Assembly: GCA_035573895.1 (NCBI GenBank)
Contig: DATLZR010000029.1
Coordinates: forward strand, 1-63,324
Reading direction: 5' to 3'
Source of the DNA: Blastocatellia bacterium
Lineage (GTDB): Bacteria; Acidobacteriota; Blastocatellia; HR10
Length of the DNA: 63,324 nt
Notes under the pieces: model-generated
Database searches by the model: none
Told to the model about the DNA's origin: nothing
Seen by the model: the letters and a program-made list of their open reading frames with translations, nothing else
Shown here: one piece after another, positions 1-8,126 of the stretch
How positions within the stretch are numbered: position 1 is the stretch's first letter
How the letters are laid out: each line of letters starts with the position of its first letter
Translations under genes and position numbers: made by a program

Positions 1-93
1 GGGGAGGTGAAAGGCGAGGAAGAAGGCCAGCCACTTCCAGCGGGTTTCCCGCCATTCCTTCCAGATGAGGGCGCGTCTCATGGCGCGTGTCAT
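1..93 (-). CDS. ABC-2 type transporter permease, N-terminal fragment (cut by window edge)
   Basis: The minus strand opens with ATG at 93 and reads without a stop to the window edge, giving about 31 residues: a basic, Trp-rich head (MTRAMRRALIWKEWRETRWK) followed by the start of a hydrophobic segment. This head is typical of ABC-2 permeases, where a cytoplasmic amphipathic stretch precedes the first membrane helix. The start codon overlaps the stop of the upstream ATPase gene as ATGA, which indicates translational coupling and supports the pairing. The rest of the gene lies outside the window, so substrate and membrane topology cannot be judged. Confidence 0.7.
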   Translation of the reverse strand, partial: MTRAMRRALIWKEWRETRWKWLAFFLAFHLP

Positions 94-1013
94 TGACGTG
101 CCCCTTCGGAGGTGGTCGCCATGATCGTCTCCACGAAAATCTCTTCGAGCGTGAGCGACTCGACGTCGAGAGGAACAATGCCTCGGTCCTGGAGCGCTTG
201 CAGGATCGCTTCGCTGAAATCTCTGACGATGATCCACTCGTCTCCGTTGACCGACTCGCGCCGAAGGAATCCCGGCACATCGGTGGAGGAGATGGTTCTG
301 CCGTTTGTGCGGCATCGGATCTTCCGCACCGATTCTTTGAGCCATTTGATCGGCGCGGCCAGCAGAAGTCTCCCCTCGTGGAGAATGCCCACGTGATCGG
401 CGACTTTCTCGACTTCTTCCACAATATGTGAGGAAAAGAGGACGGTTTGTTGCGACTCCGTTCTTTCGCCGAGAATGTGAGTGGTGAAATCTCGCCGGAC
501 GATAGGATCGAGACCGGTCGTCGGCTCATCCAGGAGAAGGAGTTCGGGATTGAACGAAAGGGCCAGGGTGAGAGCGAGCCGCGCCCGGTTCCCCCGGGAG
601 AGTTCTCTCACTCGCTTGCTCAGGGGGAGATTGAAGCGTCGGACGAGGGCGGAGGCTTTCTCATCGTCCCAGGTCGCATGAAACGCTCGGGTGAAATGAA
701 TGATCTCGCGGACGGTCATCCACTCGTAGAGGTAATGATGTTCGGCGACGTAGCCGACGCGCTCGCGCAGCTTGATGCACTCGCCGTCGAGCGGGTGTCC
801 GAGGATTCGTATCCTGCCTCGCGTCGGTTTGAGATGCCCCATGAGCAATTTCAGCAGGGTGGATTTGCCGGAGCCGTTGGCTCCGAGCAGACCGAAGATG
901 GATCCCCTCGGCACCTGAAGGGTGACCGACCGGAGGGCCTCGACCGAGCCAAATGTGCGCCAGAGGTTCTCCGTCTCGACGGCGTATGGGCGATTCTCCT
1001 CACGGACAGTCAC
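90..1013 (-). CDS. ABC transporter ATP-binding protein (ABC-2 exporter family)
   Basis: A 307-residue ATPase. Walker A is GANGSGKS at about 44-51, the signature loop is LSRGN at about 138-142 (a variant of LSGGQ), Walker B is LLLLDEP at about 158-164, and the switch histidine lies in SSH near 196. The C-terminal ~80 residues form the accessory region usual in CcmA/NatA/YtrB-like ATPases that work with ABC-2 permeases. It should sit on the cytoplasmic face and power export together with the permease whose start overlaps its stop by four bases. The substrate cannot be told; lipid, polysaccharide, drug or peptide export and gliding-type functions are all known in this group. Confidence 0.92.
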   Translation of the reverse strand: MTVREENRPYAVETENLWRTFGSVEALRSVTLQVPRGSIFGLLGANGSGKSTLLKLLMGHLKPTRGRIRILGHPLDGECIKLRERVGYVAEHHYLYEWMTVREIIHFTRAFHATWDDEKASALVRRFNLPLSKRVRELSRGNRARLALTLALSFNPELLLLDEPTTGLDPIVRRDFTTHILGERTESQQTVLFSSHIVEEVEKVADHVGILHEGRLLLAAPIKWLKESVRKIRCRTNGRTISSTDVPGFLRRESVNGDEWIIVRDFSEAILQALQDRGIVPLDVESLTLEEIFVETIMATTSEGARQ

Positions 1014-1089
1014 GGTTGTCGGCGAATCCAGTTGCTGGTCGTGTGCCGTCTGCCGGTTGGCTCGGGCTGACGCCAGGAACCAGCCCGGA

Positions 1090-1809
1090 TCATTTCTTCG
1101 TCGAAGGGGGGCCGATATGAATGTGCGCGCCGGTAGCGGACTGCGGAACCTGGCCGGTGAAGGCGATGTAGGGAATCCCGCGTTCGCTGAGGAAACGGAT
1201 CACCCATTGTCCGGCTTCGCTTTCGGGATGAAGTGCGACATCAATGCGTCCGTGATGATTCAGACCGAGGCGATCGTGCGTCGGCGTTTGCCCGTAGGCG
1301 CTCACGGGAAGATCGGTGTGGAATCGTATTTTGAACTCGCGGAGCAATGTCGAAAAGTCCTCGTTCGTCCAGGAGCTTCGGCCGGCGGATCGGCTCACCC
1401 GGGTGATGAGGGGATGGGGAGAAGGAGAAGAGGGTTCTCCGTCCGCAGCGCGAGCTTTTGCCAGGTAGTCCTTGGCCCGCTCGACGACCTCGCGCGCCAG
1501 GGCGACGACCTCTTGCACTGCTGCCAGGCGAAGGCGGGCCTGCTCGGCATCGGATTCAGCTTTCTCCAGGTCCTGTCGGGCCACGACTCCGTAAGCGGCG
1601 AGCGCGCGATATTTCTTCACAAGCTCCTCGGCTCGGATGACCTCCGTTTCCGCCTGGGAGAGATCGCGCTCCGCGTTCTCCCGTTGAATTTCAGCGAGGC
1701 GAAGGCGCACCGTGGCGTCGGCCACGATCGCCTCCTTTTGAGCGGAGGTTGATGATGGAAGGGCGCTCACCAGCGCCATGAGCATGACGGCTTTCCCGAC
1801 GCGTCCCAT
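1090..1809 (-). CDS. Exported coiled-coil protein with C-terminal peptidase M15-like domain
   Basis: About 239 residues from ATG 1809, chosen because AGGAGG lies just upstream at 1813-1818; the frame extends to a GTG at 1845, but that codon overlaps a likely -10 box (TAAAAT, 1836-1841). A signal peptide ends near SSTSAQ. Residues ~25-130 are a charged heptad-rich coiled coil with a segment (GVVARQDLEKAESD) that resembles the hairpin of HlyD/TolC-type proteins. The last ~95 residues contain HDRLG, DVALHPES and the ending GAHIHIG, with spaced His/Asp residues that suggest a zinc site like that of M15 carboxypeptidase-like domains. Role inferred: periplasmic, possibly cell-wall related. The combination is unusual and enzymatic activity is unproven. 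It lies about 80 nt upstream of the ABC genes on the same strand. Confidence 0.68.
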   Translation of the reverse strand: MGRVGKAVMLMALVSALPSSTSAQKEAIVADATVRLRLAEIQRENAERDLSQAETEVIRAEELVKKYRALAAYGVVARQDLEKAESDAEQARLRLAAVQEVVALAREVVERAKDYLAKARAADGEPSSPSPHPLITRVSRSAGRSSWTNEDFSTLLREFKIRFHTDLPVSAYGQTPTHDRLGLNHHGRIDVALHPESEAGQWVIRFLSERGIPYIAFTGQVPQSATGAHIHIGPPSTKK

Positions 1810-1868
1810 TCTCCTCCTCGTCTGAAAGAGCCCCCATTTTAGCACAGCTTGCCGGCGGACCGAAAAGC

Positions 1869-2807
1869 TCAGGCGCTTGCGGGCGAGATATTCTTGAGAT
1901 TGTTCCAGAAGCTGAGGCGGTACTGGAGCAGCGTTTTATGAACCTGTCGGGGGGTGATCCCGCCGATTTTCTCCGACAGGTGTTTGTGCAATCCCATCTC
2001 CGGGGGCTCACTCTGCTTGAGGTAGTCGTTATAGGCGGCGATGATCTGTGCCCGTTGTTCGTCGGTCACATCGGGATCAGCCGTGAGGCTCTTGCGCCAC
2101 TCGTGTAATTTCTCCAACCACCACCAGACGCGCCCGACATCCAGTTGGAGTTCTCGAGCAGCCGTCTCCGCAATAGCACGAGCGTCGTCCTGTCCCTGAG
2201 CCAGCTCGCGCCAGTAGATTTTTTCGATGTCGAAATTGGTCCGTCGCAGCCGTTCATGCTGAAGGTAGTTGCGGACGACATCCGCCACGAGATTGTACGG
2301 CAGGCCGAGAAGCGCGGCGATTTTCTTCCGTCGCCCTTCGGGGGGACGCTCGTTCCGTGCGACCATGGCGCGATACATTTCTTCCACCCGGGCTCGCTGC
2401 TCGGGCGTGAGCGACATGGGCTTGGGCGGATGGGCGCGCCGCGGACGCAGTTTTTTCATTGTGGCGCGTGCCGCCTTGGGCCGACCCGGTCGCGCGCCGC
2501 GTCCTTTCTGGTCGCGCGGTCCAAGATGCTGGCGCCGGATCGGCTCCGCCTCATTCTGGTAGCGCGGCAGGCCCGGTCGTGCATGCGGACGGCCTCGATG
2601 GGGAGGCGACGGCGCCGGAGGGACAGAGCGGGATTGATATCGCGGCGGCGGGCTCTCCTCGATAACGGGTGGTACCGCCGTGCGCAAGCGAGCGTCTGCC
2701 GAGGAGAGGTCTTCCGGCCCCGGGCTCCCCGACGGCGACGTGGGTTTCTTAATGAGTCGGGGACGTGGGGGCGGGGCGGATGATTCTCGGGGCGGCTGTT
2801 TTTTCAT
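1869..2807 (-). CDS. Hypothetical protein, basic disordered N-terminus with helical C-terminal domain
   Basis: A 312-residue protein preceded by a good Shine-Dalgarno sequence (AAGGAGAAGG on the minus strand). Residues 1-130 are rich in Pro, Arg, Ser and Gly and should be disordered. Residues ~130-312 are a charged, Trp-containing helical region with phrases such as TPEQRARVEEMY, GRRKKIAALLGLPYNLVADVV and TDEQRAQIIAAYNDYL that look like repeated helix-turn-helix-like units. No signal peptide or membrane segment is visible, so a cytoplasmic, perhaps nucleic-acid-binding role is the best guess. I do not recognise a named family. Confidence 0.6.
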   Translation of the reverse strand: MKKQPPRESSAPPPRPRLIKKPTSPSGSPGPEDLSSADARLRTAVPPVIEESPPPRYQSRSVPPAPSPPHRGRPHARPGLPRYQNEAEPIRRQHLGPRDQKGRGARPGRPKAARATMKKLRPRRAHPPKPMSLTPEQRARVEEMYRAMVARNERPPEGRRKKIAALLGLPYNLVADVVRNYLQHERLRRTNFDIEKIYWRELAQGQDDARAIAETAARELQLDVGRVWWWLEKLHEWRKSLTADPDVTDEQRAQIIAAYNDYLKQSEPPEMGLHKHLSEKIGGITPRQVHKTLLQYRLSFWNNLKNISPASA

Positions 2808-3078
2808 CGTCCTTCTCCTTGATCACGCTTTCCTTCCGGCTCGTTTCCCAGTCTCATCTGACAACGTTCGACCTTCACCCGGTCGCGCTATATGATAGCA
2901 TCACGCTCCGATTTGCCCAAGGACAGAGGGTGTGTGCACTCGCGATCCGTTTTTCCTGTCACCGGCGTCTGTGATTTCTCCCCATGGTACACTCATCGCC
3001 ATGATGGGTCGGATCTCACTCCCGTTTGCCGCTTGCTCATCGCGTCTCTCTGTCGTAGCCTTATGACAGGCGGAAACA

Positions 3079-4788
3079 ATGATCGCATGGTGGTGGCCAC
3101 GACGAGAGTCATTTTTCACGCAATCCGCCGCCGCGGTGCTCGTGGCGGTGATGATTCTCCCGGGACCGGTGATCGGACAGAAGCGGCTGGAAAAATTCGT
3201 CAACGATAAACATCGGGTCTCGCTCTATTATTCCCCCGATGTGTGGAATTTCCAGCTCCAGAGTAGTCCGCGCAGCGATCTCGCCGTCTTCACGGCGAAG
3301 GGCGATCCCGAGGCCGTGGCTGTGCTCAACATGTTCGATCGGGTTCCGGGCTTCACGCTCACCCCACGTCAGCTCTACGAGATGGACAAAGCCTCGCTTC
3401 AAAGCATCTTCGGCGGCATGGAGATCCTCGATGAGCGCATGCTCACCCTCGGAGGAGCCAGCGCTCATCTGGTCGTCTTTGACGGCAAAGAGAAGCGCGT
3501 TATTCGGTACACCATCGTCCATCAGGGCTACGTGTACCTGCTGGGATATTTTGCTCCCAAGGAGAGACATGCGACTTATCTGAGCGATTTCAAAACGATG
3601 GTGGATACCTTCGCCATTGATGGGCTGACGACTCGCGCTCCCGTTCCCCCGATTGATCCCGCGGTGAGCGCACCCCCAGCCCCCTCGATGGCGCTGGAGA
3701 TTTCCACCCGCCCGCGAAAAGTTTTCCTCGAGCAAATCGGCGACAGTGTGACCTGGCATTATCATCTGGTCGTCAAGAATCCGACATCGGTGGAGGTCGA
3801 ACTCCAGGGAGCCTTGCTCAAACTCATGAGTGGGACGCGGGTGGTCGAGGACGTGAAACTCGATGCGGAGATGCTCAGGCAATCGGTTCGGACGGAAACG
3901 ACGCGTATTCCTCCGGGGGGAGAAATCGTTTTGCTTAATAATGCCGAGCGCCGCCCGGCCAGCATGCGCATTGACCGCGTGGAATATGCCCTGCAGTTTC
4001 GTCTAGCGGGGGATCGCCTCTACCAGCAGGTGATTTCCATTCCGCTGCTCTCCTATCGTCAGAAGACCTCCCTCATGTTGCCCTTCAATGGAACCTGGCG
4101 CGTCGTTCAGGGACACGACATCTTTGAGGGTCACCGCCAGGCCGCCGACGGGCAAGCGTTCGCCTACGATTTCGTCTATGAAGTGGAGGGGCGCGACCGA
4201 CGACCGACCTCGTCCTCATCTCGCAAGCCCGCTCTGGAAGATTTTTATGCCTATGGCCGGAAGGTTCGGGCTCCCGCCGATGGGCGTGTTGTCCGGGCCG
4301 TTGATGGCATAGAGGATGGTCCGCCCACGCTCACCCGTCCGCCCTTTGTCACGCCGCCAGCAAATAATCCCTATAGAATCCTCGGCAATTATGTTGTGCT
4401 TGATCACGGCAACGGCGAGTACAGCCTGCTGGCTCATCTGAAAAAGGGGTCGCTGACGTTCAAGGTGGGCGATCTGGTCAAAAAGGGGCAGATTCTCGGC
4501 GAGTGCGGCAATTCGGGAAACTCCACCCAGCCGCATATCCATTATCAACTGATGGATGGGCCGGATCATTTCAAGAGTCTCGGCTTGCCGGTGAGATTTT
4601 CTCGCTATCGGTCCCGACTGAACGAGAGAGAAGTGGAGGTGGCTGTTGGCACTCCGGTCGTGAGGGAACTGGTGGAGAATCTCGTCCCGCCAACTCCGCC
4701 CAAGCCGTCCCCGCGTCTGCGAAAGGCTCCACGCACGAAGGCCTCCGCACGTTCCGTTCCCTCGCGCCGACGAACGCAGCGACGATGA
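3079..4788 (+). CDS. Exported M23-family peptidase (LysM-free, long N-terminal region)
   Basis: A 569-residue protein with an N-terminal signal sequence ending near VIGQK. Residues ~30-190 are a lipoprotein/PsbP-like beta region and ~200-320 another beta-rich domain. The C-terminal ~150 residues are an M23/LytM peptidase fold: the HLKKG histidine near 453 and the PHIHY motif with H486 and H488 supply zinc and catalytic histidines. The first metal-binding motif is atypical; FAYDF probably supplies the aspartate, with the histidine in GHRQA further upstream than usual. The tail is Pro/Arg-rich. Expected to cut peptidoglycan cross-links in the periplasm, or to act as a non-catalytic activator if the first ligand is lost. 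The gene stands alone. Confidence 0.85.
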   Translation: MIAWWWPRRESFFTQSAAAVLVAVMILPGPVIGQKRLEKFVNDKHRVSLYYSPDVWNFQLQSSPRSDLAVFTAKGDPEAVAVLNMFDRVPGFTLTPRQLYEMDKASLQSIFGGMEILDERMLTLGGASAHLVVFDGKEKRVIRYTIVHQGYVYLLGYFAPKERHATYLSDFKTMVDTFAIDGLTTRAPVPPIDPAVSAPPAPSMALEISTRPRKVFLEQIGDSVTWHYHLVVKNPTSVEVELQGALLKLMSGTRVVEDVKLDAEMLRQSVRTETTRIPPGGEIVLLNNAERRPASMRIDRVEYALQFRLAGDRLYQQVISIPLLSYRQKTSLMLPFNGTWRVVQGHDIFEGHRQAADGQAFAYDFVYEVEGRDRRPTSSSSRKPALEDFYAYGRKVRAPADGRVVRAVDGIEDGPPTLTRPPFVTPPANNPYRILGNYVVLDHGNGEYSLLAHLKKGSLTFKVGDLVKKGQILGECGNSGNSTQPHIHYQLMDGPDHFKSLGLPVRFSRYRSRLNEREVEVAVGTPVVRELVENLVPPTPPKPSPRLRKAPRTKASARSVPSRRRTQRR

Positions 4789-4818
4789 GACTTTGACCGG
4801 GGAGGGCGGCCTCTCCTG

Positions 4819-4845
4819 TTGCCCTCGCGGGAGGTGGTGTAGAAT
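4819..4845 (+). promoter_or_regulatory. Predicted promoter, TTGCCC-15-TAGAAT
   Basis: A TTGCCC at 4819-4824 and a TAGAAT at 4840-4845 lie upstream of the methyltransferase/reductase gene. The 15-nt spacer is short, so the -35 assignment is weak, but the same TAGAAT box recurs before several other genes here. Confidence 0.45.
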
Positions 4846-4888
4846 AAGGCCGCTTTTCACGGCAGACAACCGGAGAGGGAGATGCGCG

Positions 4889-6757
4889 ATGGCCAGTGCG
4901 TTTTTGGATGTTCTGGAAAAAGAGGTGATGCTCGCCGACGGGGCGATGGGGACGATGCTGCTGGCGCGGGGCATTGATGTCAAAGCCCTCATGGAGCAAA
5001 ATCTCACCAACCCCGATCTCATCCGGAGCATCCACCTCGACTACATTCGGGCGGGAGCGCGACTGATCGAAACGAACACGTTCCTGGCGAATCGGCTGAG
5101 GCTGGCCGAATACGGATTGGAGCACGATCTGGAAGCGATCAATCGGGCGGGCGTGCGCATCGCCCGCGAGGCGGTGGCAGAAAGCGGCGAGCGAGTCTTT
5201 GTTGCCGGTTCGGTGGGACCGCTTGGCGCGCTCGTCAAACCCTACGGCAATCTCAGTCTGACTGATCTGGCCGCCGCCTACACGGAGCAGATGGCGATTC
5301 TCGTTGACGAAGGCGTGGACGTTCTCATTATCGAGACGCATCCCAGCCTGCTGGAGGCACTGGAAGCCGTTCGGGCCGCCAAAACCGTCTCGCCGACGAC
5401 GCCGATCATCGCCCAGATGACGTTTCTCGAAGATGGTCGGTCGAAATTCGGCGACGATCTGCGTCGCTCACTGGAGGCCCTGGCGGCTGCCGATGCCGAT
5501 GTCGTGGGCGTCAATTGCAGCGGGCCGCAGATGACCTATGACATCCTCTATGAGTTCCTCTCCACGACCGATCTTCGCGTCTCGGTGATGCCTAATGCCG
5601 GATTGCCCCAGTTCATCGGTGGACGCACGATCTATTTGTCCTCTCCCGAGTATCTGCGGGAATATGCCCGTCGCTTCGTTGAAGCGGGAGCCAATATTGT
5701 CGGCGGCTGCTGCGGCACCACCCCCGAACATATTCGGGCGATGGCGACCGTTGTTCAGAATCAGGTTCCCCGCCGCCGTCGCGTCCGTTCGAGTGTGACC
5801 GTCGTCGCCGAAGCGACGGGTATGGTCGAACCGGAAATGCAACGGCTTCAAACGCCCTTTCGGGAGAAACTCGGCAAACAGCTCGTCGTCACCGTCGAGG
5901 TGAATCCGCCCAGGGGATTGACCTTGGGTCCGCTGCTTGATGCCGTGCAGGCGCTCACGCGGCTCGGCGTGGATGCCTTCAGTGTGACGGATCATCAACT
6001 CGGTGGCATCCGATTATCGAGTCTGGCGCTGGCTCATCTCCTTCAAGGACGCACGGGACGGGAAGTCATCCTCCAGTATGCCTGCCGCGATCGCACTCTG
6101 GCGACCATTCATTCGGACCTGCTGGGCGCGGCGGCGCTCGGTATCCGAAACATTCTCGCCCTGACGGGGGAGGCCCCAAGCGGGGGCGAACTGCCGCGTC
6201 TGCCCGCCGCGCATGAGGTGAATGCGACGGGCCTGGTGAAGATCCTCGACAGCTTCAATCATGGATTTACCATGACGGGAGCAGCCATCGGCCCGGCAAC
6301 GGATTTTCTGATCGGCGTCGCGGTCAATCCGGCCGCCGACGATCTGGAGGCTGAAATGGAGCGGCTTCATGAGCGCCTCGAAGCGGGAGCCCACTTCGCC
6401 CAGACGCAGCCGATCTATGATCTCGATCTGTGTCGGCGGTTCTTGGACCGCTGTCGCTCACTCCGCGTGCCGGTTCTCGTCACGGTGCTTCCCCTCAAGA
6501 GCTGGCGTCACGCCGAATTTCTCCATCACGAAGTGCCCGGCATCACCATTCCCGAAGCCATTCGCGATCGCATGCGTCGGGCCGAACCGGATGCTCTGGC
6601 CGAAGGACTGGCGCTCGCTGCGGAATTCGTCGAGCAGCTTCGCGCCGATGTGGCGGGCATTCACATCATGCCTCCCGGCGAGAAGGTGGAGGTCATTGCC
6701 CCTCTGGTGGAAGTCTGCTCGGGGAAATCGGTCGGGTTGTCAAGCTCGGCGAAATGA
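4889..6757 (+). CDS. Bifunctional homocysteine S-methyltransferase / 5,10-methylenetetrahydrofolate reductase
   Basis: 622 residues from ATG 4889, chosen because GGAGAGGGAG lies just upstream and the conserved domain begins at once; the open frame itself runs back to 4793. Residues ~10-300 are the pfam02574 homocysteine methyltransferase domain with the zinc cysteines in VNCSGP and GGCCGTTPEHI. Residues ~335-610 are a MetF-type FAD barrel with TVEVNPPRG, SVTDHQ, ALTGE and AQTQPIYD. The fusion resembles Bacillus YitJ. It should make methyl-THF and methylate homocysteine, closing the methyl branch of methionine synthesis in the cytoplasm. Monocistronic, facing the HEPN gene convergently with a 16-bp gap. 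Confidence 0.93.
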   Translation: MASAFLDVLEKEVMLADGAMGTMLLARGIDVKALMEQNLTNPDLIRSIHLDYIRAGARLIETNTFLANRLRLAEYGLEHDLEAINRAGVRIAREAVAESGERVFVAGSVGPLGALVKPYGNLSLTDLAAAYTEQMAILVDEGVDVLIIETHPSLLEALEAVRAAKTVSPTTPIIAQMTFLEDGRSKFGDDLRRSLEALAAADADVVGVNCSGPQMTYDILYEFLSTTDLRVSVMPNAGLPQFIGGRTIYLSSPEYLREYARRFVEAGANIVGGCCGTTPEHIRAMATVVQNQVPRRRRVRSSVTVVAEATGMVEPEMQRLQTPFREKLGKQLVVTVEVNPPRGLTLGPLLDAVQALTRLGVDAFSVTDHQLGGIRLSSLALAHLLQGRTGREVILQYACRDRTLATIHSDLLGAAALGIRNILALTGEAPSGGELPRLPAAHEVNATGLVKILDSFNHGFTMTGAAIGPATDFLIGVAVNPAADDLEAEMERLHERLEAGAHFAQTQPIYDLDLCRRFLDRCRSLRVPVLVTVLPLKSWRHAEFLHHEVPGITIPEAIRDRMRRAEPDALAEGLALAAEFVEQLRADVAGIHIMPPGEKVEVIAPLVEVCSGKSVGLSSSAK

Positions 6758-6773
6758 CAAGGGGGTGGCCCGA

Positions 6774-7214
6774 TTAGGATTCCGTCTCGCCTGACGACTC
6801 AGTGGGCGACGGTTTGATCTTCATGGTCACGAATTCCACTGCCTCTGCCGCGAGGCGAACGGCGTCTGCGGCTGCTGCCTGCGTATAGACGCGAGCCGGG
6901 ATACTATCGGGAAGGCTGTGGGGGTACCGGGTCGGCACATAATAGCCGTCGAGGATCGCCCAGGTTTTACCTCTCTCAGCGAACTCGGGATCGTATTCCG
7001 ACGCCCGGCTGCACAGACGTTCAACCGAATGTCCCGTGACCACCGGCTCCCCTTGAGCGTAGAGGAACGCTTTGAGTGCCTTCTCAGCAATCTGCTGGGC
7101 GAGAAAGCAAGCGATATGGTAACCTCCTTCCGCTGCCAGCATCGTCGCCCATTTCAAATCTTCCTTTGCTTGTTCCAACCAACGGAGACCTTCCTCTTCA
7201 GGAGTTCTTTGCAT
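6774..7214 (-). CDS. HEPN domain protein (partner of MNT nucleotidyltransferase)
   Basis: A 146-residue, mostly helical protein. The opening WLEQAKEDLKWATML, the central ACFLAQQIAEKALKAFLY and the late YYVPTRYPHSLPD are hallmarks of HEPN proteins. The Rx4-6H RNase motif seen in toxic HEPNs is not evident, so RNase activity is doubtful. Its start at 7214 overlaps the 3' end of the MNT gene by 17 bp, so the two are one transcript and probably translationally coupled. In known MNT/HEPN modules the nucleotidyltransferase modifies and neutralises the HEPN partner. It may be an antitoxin-toxin pair or an unclassified nucleotide-modifying pair. Confidence 0.88.
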   Translation of the reverse strand: MQRTPEEEGLRWLEQAKEDLKWATMLAAEGGYHIACFLAQQIAEKALKAFLYAQGEPVVTGHSVERLCSRASEYDPEFAERGKTWAILDGYYVPTRYPHSLPDSIPARVYTQAAAADAVRLAAEAVEFVTMKIKPSPTESSGETES

Positions 7215-7551
7215 AAACGACGATTCCTTCCTTCAACACATGCCGGATGAACGGCGTCCGTTGCATTCGAGCAAATTCCTCCGGTGTGTATACGAGGATA
7301 TCGGCATCTACCTTCGGGTTGAGCTGTCGGTAGATTCGCCCATGCCGTTGGACAAAATCCCATTCACTGTTCATCACCACGATGAGGTCCAGATCACTAA
7401 AAATGTTCTCCCGGCCTCTGGCAAGCGATCCAAACAGGATAACTTTCTCTGCGCCCATTATTTTCAACACGCTGACAATACGGTCCAGTTCCTGGCGCAG
7501 GAGGTGCTCATAGGTGACCGGGGATCGAACCTCTGTCCGTAGCTTTTCCAT
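7198..7551 (-). CDS. MNT-type nucleotidyltransferase (minimal nucleotidyltransferase)
   Basis: 117 residues from ATG 7551; a GTG at 7554 is also possible. The pol-beta-type core GSLARGRENIFSDLDLIVV carries the GSxxRG motif and the two metal-binding aspartates in SDLDL; a third aspartate (VDADILVY) follows. This is the MNT half of an MNT/HEPN module and the first gene of the operon. There is no Shine-Dalgarno sequence; a -10 box ends only 10 nt upstream, so the mRNA is probably leaderless. In characterised modules MNT proteins AMPylate the HEPN protein; that reaction is family knowledge, not shown here. Confidence 0.9.
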   Translation of the reverse strand: MEKLRTEVRSPVTYEHLLRQELDRIVSVLKIMGAEKVILFGSLARGRENIFSDLDLIVVMNSEWDFVQRHGRIYRQLNPKVDADILVYTPEEFARMQRTPFIRHVLKEGIVVYAKNS

Positions 7552-7561
7552 CACGAGCGTG

Positions 7562-7590
7562 ATTCTACAGTTTTTCAGGGCGTGGGTCTA
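7562..7590 (-). promoter_or_regulatory. Predicted promoter of the MNT/HEPN operon, TAGACC-17-TAGAAT
   Basis: On the minus strand a TAGACC (7590-7585) and a TAGAAT (7567-7562) are 17 nt apart. Transcription would begin within a few bases of the start codon. Confidence 0.6.
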
Positions 7591-8114
7591 TCCTTTGATG
7601 TTGCTTAAAGGACTCGTCGCCAATCCGGTGTGGCGACTGACGGATAGGTTTTTCTCTCCCATTGATCTTCCGGGGCGGTTGAACGCGGCATGTCCGAAGG
7701 GGAATTCCTCCTTCTTCTCACCAACGAGCAGGGCGAGTGGAACTGCTCGCCTGACCAAGCTCATCGAGTGCGCTCAGATGAGGAGATCGGTTTCGCCGGG
7801 GGATTGGCCGGAAATCCCCCGGAGCGTTACCGGGTGAGCGGTGCACGTGGATCCGAGAACTCTCGCGATCGAGTATTGACTTTGAGGCGGAGACTCGGTG
7901 ATGATCACCCTCTCAAAGCCAACCCCACACGAAAGGCTGAGGGGGACGGTACATGCGGTGGACTGAAGATGGAGGGAGATTGAACGGGTGAGCGTCCGGG
8001 GCAGCAACTCCTCTCCCTCTCGCCGCGGTTGGGCAATGAAGGTTGGGAGAAAATGCCGACGGAATCGCCCGTCCTCGCCTTTTAGAGGGGACGTACGGGA
8101 TACCATGAAGCTGC
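7591..8114. other. Intergenic region with a perfect hairpin
   Basis: About 520 bp without a convincing gene. It contains a perfect 7-bp inverted repeat, CGAGCAG at 7725-7731 and CTGCTCG at 7743-7749, and an overlapping one (GGCGAG/CTCGCC). A TTGACT lies near 7876, but no good -10 box follows. Short open frames on both strands show no recognisable domain. The segment probably carries the promoter and leader of the amidohydrolase gene. Confidence 0.4.
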
Positions 8115-8126
8115 GGAGGTGAAACG

